From: Kalmusia sp. IMI 367209 | Lineage: Eukaryota; Ascomycota; Dothideomycetes; Pleosporales; Didymosphaeriaceae | Reading direction: 5' to 3' | NCBI GenBank assembly: GCA_027946365.1 | Contig: JAPEUQ010000002.1 | Span: forward strand, 2,666,001 to 2,730,000 | DNA: 64,000 nt | Shown: in pieces, positions 56,167 through 64,000 of the stretch | Position numbering within the stretch: the stretch's first letter is position 1 | Layout: each line of letters begins with the position of its first letter | Made by a program: the position numbers and the translations under genes | Notes under the pieces: model-generated | What the model saw: only the letters and a program-made list of their open reading frames with translations | Database searches by the model: none | Told to the model about the DNA's origin: nothing

Positions 56167-57271
56167 ATGGAATCACACGGTGTTATTCCCGGACCGCAAC
56201 GCCTCGAAAGCTTCGATATCTATCGCACCTCTTATAAGCGGATCAGAGACCATGAGATCGAGCTTGGCATCCTTGTTCCGAAGAATCTCAAGCCTGGAGT
56301 GCATCCCGTATTCGTCAAATTCCACGGTGGAGGACTCGTATGTATACTTTCAACGTTCAAGGGCCCAAAAACTTACGTTGCTCTAGGTATCCGGTACCTG
56401 GTCGTACCCAGATTGGTTCGCGAACTGGCTAGTTCCCTTGGTTCATCGGAACAGTGCCATTGTTGTGTCTCCAAACTATCGCCTTGTACCCGAGCACAAT
56501 GGTGAGGAAATCCAAGAAGATCTTAGGGACTTTTGGACATGGCAGGTAACAATGTATGCACTAAACAGCTATTACTTACATATCTTAGGTTCAACGACGG
56601 CGGTGTCATCAAGTTCCTCAGATCTGAGAACGTAGACATAGAGTTAGACTACAAGCGTGTTCTTGTAGGCGGTGACTCGGCAGGCGGCTATCTGGCAATA
56701 CACTCTGGGCTTATACGACCTAAGGGCGAGATCAGAGTCATAATCGGGTCGTATCCTATGACGAACTATCTTCGACGTGACCAGCAAGAGTTTTTCATGG
56801 GGGAGCCGTCCCCGCCTCCTTCCATCATCGATGTGAGTACTCATTCGTCCTTTTCGGTCCCATCACTGGCTTACTTTCACTACACAGGAGCACATGGCTA
56901 ATGTCAAGCCGGGTGAAATAGTCTCGGGTGCCCCACCTAGACCGCGTAACCGCATCTCCTACGCACTCTCTGCCTATGGCCGGTACAACGAATTTTTTGG
57001 GACGGGCGCGCATCTCTGGCCTATTTCGCTGCTTCCGAATGCGGAGTATCTTCCCCCGACTGCTATTCTCCATGGGAATGCGGATACAGCCGTCAGTATA
57101 CATGACTCTGAATTGTTTGTGAAGAAGGTTAGGGAGTTTTTGGGAGATGAAGCCGAGATTAAGTTGGTCGAGATGGAAGGTATGGACCACGGATTCGATA
57201 TGAATGCTACAGAGAGTGAGGAGTGGGTGAGAGATATCGTTGGTTGGATTGAGAAGAGGTGGGTGAGGTAA
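56167..57271 (+). CDS. alpha/beta hydrolase, HSL-type esterase/lipase family
   Basis: Exons 56167-56337, 56387-56553, 56589-56832 and 56888-57271 give 321 residues. The oxyanion motif FHGGGLV is split by intron 1, the nucleophile elbow is GGDSAGGYLA (Ser about 143), the acid lies in LHGNADTAV and the catalytic His in MDHGFDMN. This is the hormone-sensitive-lipase/family IV layout. There is no signal peptide, so it is probably cytosolic and acts on short acyl esters or lactones. Intron 2 is taken as only 35 bp (GTATGC donor at 56554) because this keeps FWTWQ/FNDGGVIKFL in frame; an alternative donor 8 bp upstream breaks the frame. It is adjacent to the sugar-acid genes, but a functional link is unproven. 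Confidence 0.82.
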
Positions 57272-57770
57272 ATGAATAGCGGGGATGGTTGGAATTAATC
57301 GGTGGTCTGGCGCGCGTGCATGACTGTTGAAAGTGCTCTTCTTGTTTAAGGGTTATAATAGTGAGCTGTTGCTGTGCTATCCACTCATACATAGTTTTTA
57401 GCTCTTACCACAAGGCGATAAGTGATTCACGTGAAGGAGCAGTGCATTCTGTGAATCACAAGTTTTACAGGATAAGAATAGAGATATAATGCGTTCGTTC
57501 TCTATCTGCAAGTGTGCTGGAAGAGAAGATTCAAGAAGGCCTACGAAACGCGTTTCGATAACGGTAATAGTGGCTACGCGGGAAATATCCTTTGAATAGT
57601 CTCATATTGAACCGAATTAAATGCATCGTAGCCCCAGGAGCATTCATAGCGGCTTCAAACCGCAAGCTGAACAAACGTGAAAATCTGGATTGAGGCTAGA
57701 GCTGAGATTGCCACGTGCAGGGCATTGTCCAGCCAGGGTTTGCTATTCCGGTTGCGCCTGACGTTGCTTG
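57272..57770. other. intergenic, convergent 3' flanks
   Basis: Between the convergent ends of the esterase and the AAA+ gene. No gene is visible. Confidence 0.6.
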
Positions 57771-60700
57771 CTAGTCGTCTTGTTGACCCAAAGCTGTATG
57801 CAAACCCCGAGTGTCCTCGTTCAACCAAGGTGCAGCAGGTTGGGCTTTTTGTGATTGACATGGTGAAGGTGTGACTACTTGTCTACGTGGAGTCTGGCCT
57901 TGAAATTGTCTTTCTTGTTGTGGCTCCGGAACAAAGGGACCTGAAGTCCTTGCTGGTTGAGAGCCCCAGACCTGATGCGAAGAGTAAGGCTGCTGAGGCT
58001 GATAGATACCAGAGTTCAAGCTCTGGGGTGGGTAGCGCTCATGCTGCTGTTGAGAAGATTGCTGAAAGCTTTGCTGGTAACGCCCTTGCTGCTGGTAGGA
58101 TGGCTGCTGAAAGCTGTGCTGCGGCGAATGTCCTGGTGGATGGCTTCTTGGGCTCTGTGAGGCACGCAGGAAAACGTTCTTGTCTATTCTCGTGCTATCC
58201 ATGTTCTGAGCTGTGACCACGCGGCCATTCTCATCCACAAATATGGCACGCAGCCTCGACTCTTTGGCTCTTCTTGCGTCAGAAGTGCCGTACAGATTGT
58301 GCATGTACTTGGTGAATTCCAGATAAGCGTTCCGCACAATTTCAAAATACCCCACCCTCAACTTCACAACTATATTCGGATCTTCCGTGTCTTTAAGGCT
58401 ATGCCCTTGGGCTTCGAACTCAGCTAGTGCTAATGCCGTTTGGCAGGCATTACGGATCTGGCGGCCATTCCAGCGTTCATCGGGATGGTCAGCGAAGTAG
58501 CGTGCTGCATAACCTCCTATCTCCATCCTATCGATCTCGATGGCACGGCCCTTGGTATTGAAACGTTCCTCAATCATGTCCAAGTTAATTTTGAACACCT
58601 TGACTGTCTTACTCTCGTTCAATGCAGGGTAGTAGAGACTGACATGAATGCGTGAAGTAAAAGCCTCGTCGAAGTCTCCGACGCGGTTCGTAGTCAAGAA
58701 TAGAATTCCAGAATAGTACTCCATAAGGCGTAGAAAGACTGTGTGTTTTGTCAGCAGCGAATTAATGCTAGAAATAAATTTGAGATAATGTCACTGACCT
58801 GCTACGAGTCCATTCCGCTTGAAATCCTCTTTCGACCTCTCGGTAAGGAAGACATCTGCCTCATCCAGGAGGAGAATACAGTCCCATTTGTTAGCTAGCG
58901 AGAAGCTCTTCTCTAGAGAATTCTTTACCTCTGTCGCAGTGGTTCCAAGATCACCTTTGATCACCGGCGAAGATTAGTTTTCGTTATTAAGTTCATAGCC
59001 CAGTGTCACACGTACCACATGTTATCTGAAATAACGGCTTCTTAAACTTTTCTGCAACTCCTTCTATTTGATCATATCCATTAGGTCCATTTCTCAAGAC
59101 GATGAGTATTGAGTGATACGCACCCGCTGTAGAAGCCTTCCCTACGCCAGGAGCGCCGTGCAGAAGCATAATAAGTCCTTTGCCTAACCCAGAGTCAACT
59201 TACCGGTAGTTTTTGTGCTAAGATTTGCGTTACCTTGCCCTTTCACGATATCGAACTCCTCTCTTTGGCCTGTCGTCGACTTCTTGTCCCGAAAATGCTG
59301 CGCAATGAGTGATACTATCATGGAATAGTGTCCCTCCTCTAACACTAGACGATCGAAAACCAGCTTAGACTCGGGCTGCATTTCATTTCCTATCTAACTG
59401 TCTTTCTTCGATGTTGTAACAGTTGGTTCTTCCGGCGTGTGGAATTCGGTCAAATAGGTGAGATCTAACTTGGCTTGACAAGACGGCCATGTCAGCAAAT
59501 ATTTCCAGGAACGGGTACATACCAAACTTTCGACTGCGAAGGACGAAGCTAAACACACGATACGACATGATTACTGGTTCATCATTCGAGCATTGAAGAT
59601 CACCTGTAGGACCAGTCCGTAGAGATTTCAATGGTCGAGGCATGATGTTGATTGAAGGCTGTTCATCTAGAGAGCCCGCTTTCGGAAGAAGACTCTCGAT
59701 GTATTCACTGCTCTGCTTACGATCCACATGTTGATCATCGTGCACAAAGTCTTCTCGACAGCAGTCGCCATTGCACGAAATGTTTTTGATGCCATTGTCG
59801 ATGGCCGGCATACCAATAATGGTACTCAAGTGAGGCTTCCATACACTGTTTGTTGACGGCAGAGAATGCTGTCTGGGCTCATGTGCCTGCAGCATACCAT
59901 TTGAAGGCGCGATGGATCTCCGTGGGACGTCATGCATGACAAAAGTCGTCTCGAAATCGATTACAACAGGACTCTCTACCTCTTCTTTGGCATCTAGCGT
60001 GGAGCCGGCGTAGTACATATGTTTGCCCCCCGCAGCATCCAGGAACTTCGCTCCTCGGTGTGTGAGTTTCTGTCGATATCTGTCTGCAGTAGGGATATTC
60101 TCAAGCTTTTCCCAGTCTGCATCAGTATACTCGGAACGCCTGATAGGGTGGAAGCGAAGGGGATAGACCTTTAGAGATGTGACTTCCTTTTGGCCGTCAA
60201 ATCTTTCAAAATCAAAGGTGTTCGCCACAGGCCCAATGTTATTCCCGTCGAAATCGATGTAGACGCACGAGATTCTCAGATCTGCCCCTTTACGGTCTAA
60301 ACGTTTGGATTGCTTAGACCACCGCTCCCAATGAGGTGCAACCCGGTGTTTTGCACTAGTGACGCCGATGACCCTGTAAGCCTGCTTTCCATCGCTCCCG
60401 ATGACTTCTACTCCGGGGCGGAATAGCTGCCAGAGATCGGAGAAGAAGACTTTTCGACATTGGGGGCTATCGAGGTAGTTTCGCTTGGCTGTAACGCTGG
60501 AGTCTAGAAACTTCAAAAGACATCGCAGATGTCCCAATGCTGTCAAAGATCTGCATAGATGATTGAATTTACCTTCGAATCTCTCTTCGCCTTCGTCCTT
60601 ATTGTCTTCACTATCCCGGTCCAGTTGCTGATCAGTCAAGGCTTCGTTGATATGTGTATTCCCTTCTGTTTGTTCATTAGCTACGATGTCATGTGCTCTG

Positions 60701-61980
60701 GCGCTTCGCTGTTCTTCAGATATCGTCTCAGAGGCGTCAACTTTGACAGGGTGGTCGTTGTCGTTTGTGATGCGCACCTATTCTGCTGGTCCAATAACAC
60801 ATTCTCCGTTAGAGGGAGGTATCTTGTTGGACGATCGCACATTGAATTCTCTTTCAAGAGCTCTGCACCAACCTCGCAAAGCTTCTTCTTGGTATATCAA
60901 GGCCTCATAAGGTCTGGTAAATACAGCTGTCATATTATCTAACCCGAGCAAGGATCTTCCGTCCGATCCAAGGATTTCAAAGATCTGAAGGAGAGCATCG
61001 GAATGGATTCGGATACGTTCCGGAAGTGGAGATGTGGCAGGCTCTACTGAATTAAGAGACTTTTGCCCTGCAGATTGGACCACGTTTTTCTTTGATCGAC
61101 GGCCCGAGGAGCCAAACCAGTATCGGGTTGTGCCAACATCGTCGTCAACAATAGGATCTCCGATAAGGACATCGATGACATAAATGACCTTGCCTTCCGT
61201 GCGACCAAGATTCTTGAACTCGTACCACTCTAAAAAAGGAAGTTTAGATTCAGCAGAGGCTGGGAAAGTGTCTTCCACCTTTTGTTCTCCGCTGAGCTGG
61301 AGATCTCTTTCAGCCATTCGACGGTCTCGCCGCTTCTTGTCCTCGGAAATTCTGTTTTTCTCCTGCTTCTCCTTTTGCAGCTCTTCTCTCAAATACAAGC
61401 GGTCCATTTCCCATTAAAATGTCTTTCGCAGCCTATCGCGACGGTTGCCCCAGTCGATGGTCATATCATAGTCATCCTTTTCCCCAACACTCTGGAGAAT
61501 GTCTGTAACGTCATCTACATTGCACTTGTGTGTTTGGTCAAAGACGTTCGGTCGCTCATATCTCCGCTCCTCCATGAGTGAAGTGTCACATGTCCTCCAA
61601 CTCTGTGTGTCAAAATGCAGCTCACGAACAATTAACGTTTTATCCTTGTAAGTGAAGTTTTTGTGAAGATCCCAAAGTCCTGGACCCACATTGACTTCCC
61701 ATTCTTTTCGATGTTTATCGAGACATGCTTCCATTCGTTTAAAGCGCTCCATCTCGGAAATTACGTTTGAGTCGTGTAGTCGCTCCATGGGATTTGCATC
61801 GGTATGTTGAGCTTGCCGTGTCTCTAGTTCCAAAATCTTTCTTCTCAAGGCATCGATTTCTTCAGAGAATTTAGACTCTAGACTCGGTGCGGAGGGATAA
61901 TCTTTGCTTTTGACATCTTCAAATGTGGTTTTAGCTCTGTCTTCATCTGGGATAGAGTCGCTACTGGAAACGTGCGCCAT
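57771..61980 (-). pseudogene. DUF7025-type AAA+ ATPase with Gln-rich tail, two in-frame stops
   Basis: Seven exons on the minus strand (60841-61980, 59523-60777, 59234-59473, 59124-59183, 59016-59063, 58799-58954, 57771-58738) join exactly in frame to 1288 codons. The N-terminus (MAHVSSSDSIPDED) leads to a coiled coil and the DUF7025 region (LWQLFRPGVEVIG, IMSYRVFSFVLRSRKF/AKLDLTYLTEF). The ATPase core has Walker A GAPGVGK (about 888-894), Walker B LLLDEAD (about 942-948) and FLTTNRVGDFDEAFTSRIHV. The tail after about residue 1150 is Gln/Ser/Tyr-rich. Codon 189 is TAA (61414-61416, before WEMDRLYL) and codon 825 is TAG (59394-59396, after TTSKKDS). No credible intron removes either. The stops could be recent decay, sequencing error or two or three shorter proteins. 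The family is often near fungal accessory loci; function unknown. Confidence 0.8.
60778..60840 (-). other. 63-bp phase-0 intron hiding a TAG
   Basis: On the minus strand it begins GTGCGATCG, has a perfect CTAAC branch site and ends CAGAATAG. It removes an in-frame TAG and joins EREFN to VRITND, so this third apparent stop of the AAA+ gene is explained by splicing. Confidence 0.65.
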
Positions 61981-62621
61981 TTTAAGCTGTGTGGACCTTT
62001 TCCCGCGCAATTACTGAGTGATTTTGCGAATGTACGGCAGTTCGATTACGCGCGAACTCAGACAACGAGCGACTAATGTAGACACGGAGGAAACTCAAAC
62101 GGACTAGGGTTCATTGGCTGCCTGGTCTAAAGAGGAAGGCTGAGGCCTTTTATCTCTGGGCTGAAGTATAGCACATGCTAGGAAGCACCGTTATAGGAGT
62201 TGATGTGTGAGGGCGTTTTATGAACAATGTATTGCATTTAAGAAATCGAAGTAAAAGTACGCGAGCGGGCAGAAATGCGGAAGGAGAGGCATAAATCCCT
62301 CAGATCAGACCGGTGAGCTGTACAACCTTATAACCCCGCTTCTGTGATCGATTGTGTTGCCGGATTGGCAGTCGTGTAGCGGGTACCACTAGACTTGCTG
62401 GTCTCCAAAGTAAAGATACGCCGGAAAAGGTAGCTTCTAACGAGTTTGTGCTGTGCTATGCACCTGTGTATCGGAACATCATGTATATGAACCTATCATA
62501 ACGATACCACCCTTGTCATTTCACGTCCTACAAATGCGGCAGTGTACTTCAGCGGCGAATCTAAACCTGTTATCGCACTCACTCCGCTCGCAGAGTCTCT
62601 TCTCCTCACTGCTTCCTTGCC
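61981..62621. promoter_or_regulatory. 641-bp divergent spacer (AAA+ / STAND-like)
   Basis: Spacer between two divergent accessory genes. No gene or clear element is visible. Confidence 0.5.
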
Positions 62622-64000
62622 ATGGCATTCATGTCTTCGTTATTCAAGCGAGCACCGACTATTGATTTCATCGATCAACGACTACCAAAGCACCATCCTA
62701 TGTTCGCTTCTCAAGCTACGCATTACGATCCAATGTCGAAGCATTGTGTTCCGGTAGGCCAGGCTTTGGGAGCGAACACAAGCAACAGCCTTGTAAGCAC
62801 AGGAGCCTCGAATACACTCTCCAGCAGCAATACCTTCCTTCAAAGACCAGATTGGACAGATGTGAGTGCCATGAAATTCTGGAACAATATCTTTTCGAAA
62901 TCCATGTCTCATTTCAAATCCACTCCGGGACCCAAGAGTCGATCAAAGACCCCCTACGACATCAGAGATGAACCTGACTGGCATTCTGTGTATGACACAT
63001 TGGAACTCGCGCGGCAAAAATACCAGGCGAACTGTGGACCAGTAGGATGAATACGGAATGTGAGGCGGAGAGTTGCTGATAATGTTACTCCAGCAGCCGA
63101 AGCAGCCAAGATAGCATCGAAGGTTGTTCCTCAGGAAAGGATTGCAACACCGGTTCTTGGTGCTGTAGAGGTCCTCTTCGACGTTGTCAAAACCTCTGCA
63201 GCCGTACGAAATCAAGTCTTGGCGGGTTTTGATGGTCTCGTTTCCATTTTTTCTGATGTAGAATTATTCCTGAGTACGTTCCGCGGCGATGCAAACATCT
63301 ACAACGCATCCATAGACTTGATGGTAATGACATTGATATCCATCGAAAGAGCGATTGGATTCTTCATCAGAAATGAGTTCATCCGCGGCGGCAAGGCCTT
63401 CTTCAGTGGTGGAGACTACGAGAAAAGTCTGGTGGATAGCCTTGAAATGATTCAGACGAAAAGCCGCGAGCTCCTCCAGCAGGCACTGAAGTCGCATATG
63501 TTTGAGTTCCACATGTATTCACAGGAGACCAGGAATCTTTATGCGCAATTAGACTCCAAGACTGCTACGGCAGTCCGCGGATTGAATTCGATCGATCGAC
63601 TGCTGAGAGAGCATCTGGAAAAGAAAGATCGCGAGCTAAAGGCTACGCGACAGGAGAACAATCAACTTAGGATTCAGAACGGAATTTTGCGAGCTGCATC
63701 GCCGATGCAGTTGAGCATGTGGCTTCCTCAGCAGCTGCTACAAGGCCCGACTATAAATTGGTACATCAGCCAAAGCGCTCTGCGGCAGAGCATCGATACA
63801 TTCGATTTCGATCTCACCGATGCTGCTTTCGTCATCGACAAGAAAGAGCAGCTTCCCATCAGAGACTGGTCAAGAGCCGAGCAGGTTATTAACACGCCAC
63901 CCTTCCAGAATTGGATTGCATCGGCATCATCTGCAAAACTCCTTGTGCACTGGGATAACCGCCTGTCAAGAGTTATTGCTGAAGTATCGCCATTATCAGT
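62622..64000 (+). pseudogene. STAND/NLR-like protein N-terminal part, in-frame stop, runs off the window
   Basis: The ATG at 62622 opens MAFMSSLFKRAPTIDFIDQR. The frame runs 142 codons to a TGA at 63048-63050, then stays open in the same frame to the window end. The part after the stop continues the protein naturally: NVRRRVADNVTPAAEAAKI, TPVLGAVEVLFDVVKTSAAV, GFDGLVSIFSDVELFLSTF, ASIDLMVMTLISIERAIGFF. This helical N-terminal domain plus a coiled coil (LREHLEKKDRELKATRQENN) and a block like FQNWIASASSAKLLVHWDN is what I know from fungal STAND/NACHT-like and related proteins; the NTPase itself would lie beyond the window. CGA to TGA is the simplest origin of the stop. An intron from GTAGGA could remove it only with a weak acceptor. 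Confidence 0.65.

Noticed and set aside
60778..60780. A third in-frame TAG in the AAA+ gene
   Set aside because: Explained by a good 63-bp phase-0 intron with a CTAAC branch site.
1..64000. CRISPR arrays, prophage, bacterial operons, intact transposons
   Set aside because: No regularly spaced repeats, no phage or bacterial-type genes, no transposase or reverse transcriptase motifs; the window is fungal nuclear DNA.

Overview
The window is nuclear DNA of a filamentous ascomycete (Pezizomycotina; a Dothideomycete is my guess, not proven). The evidence is protein genes on both strands, introns mostly of 48-60 bp with GTAAGT/GTATGT-type donors and CTRAY-like branch sites, an 81-nt tRNA-Ser, fungus-specific families (DUF7730, DUF7025 AAA+ ATPase, Vid27) and long GC-rich promoter regions. 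There is no operon, phage, CRISPR or intact transposon.

Layout. 1-15 kb: a DUF7730-like protein, a large uncharacterised protein with a conserved C-terminal module, a small Ser/Pro-rich protein behind a long leader, then a divergent pair, a mitochondrial PPR-like protein and coatomer zeta. 15-32 kb is dense housekeeping: Rqc2/NEMF, tRNA-Ser(GCT), trehalose-6-phosphate synthase, a HIRIP3-like chromatin protein, a possible small gene, AP-1 beta adaptin and Vid27. 36-45 kb: a nine-exon amino-acid/GABA/choline-type permease, a 4-kb gene-free stretch, a small secreted Cys-rich protein and a four-helix membrane protein. 45-53 kb is housekeeping again: Elongin A, THO subunit 7, tubulin cofactor A and MCM4. 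52-57 kb holds a divergent D-galactonate dehydratase/2-keto-3-deoxy-acid aldolase pair, probably successive steps of sugar-acid catabolism, followed by an HSL-type esterase. 57-64 kb holds two accessory genes, a DUF7025 AAA+ ATPase and the start of a STAND/NLR-like gene; both carry in-frame stops.

Exon boundaries were worked out by hand from splice signals and reading-frame continuity, and each multi-exon model below closes in frame. Six single-base defects stand out. There are three apparent +1 expansions in homopolymers (two in VID27, one in Elongin A) and three in-frame nonsense codons (two in the AAA+ ATPase, one in the STAND-like gene). The homopolymer cases look more like consensus errors than biology. 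The nonsense codons may be real decay of accessory genes. The points most worth following up are the secreted Cys-rich protein, the uncharacterised protein with a HicA-like tail, the palindrome plus SCB/MCB cluster upstream of MCM4, and the sugar-acid gene pair. I did not find a clearly new multi-gene system.
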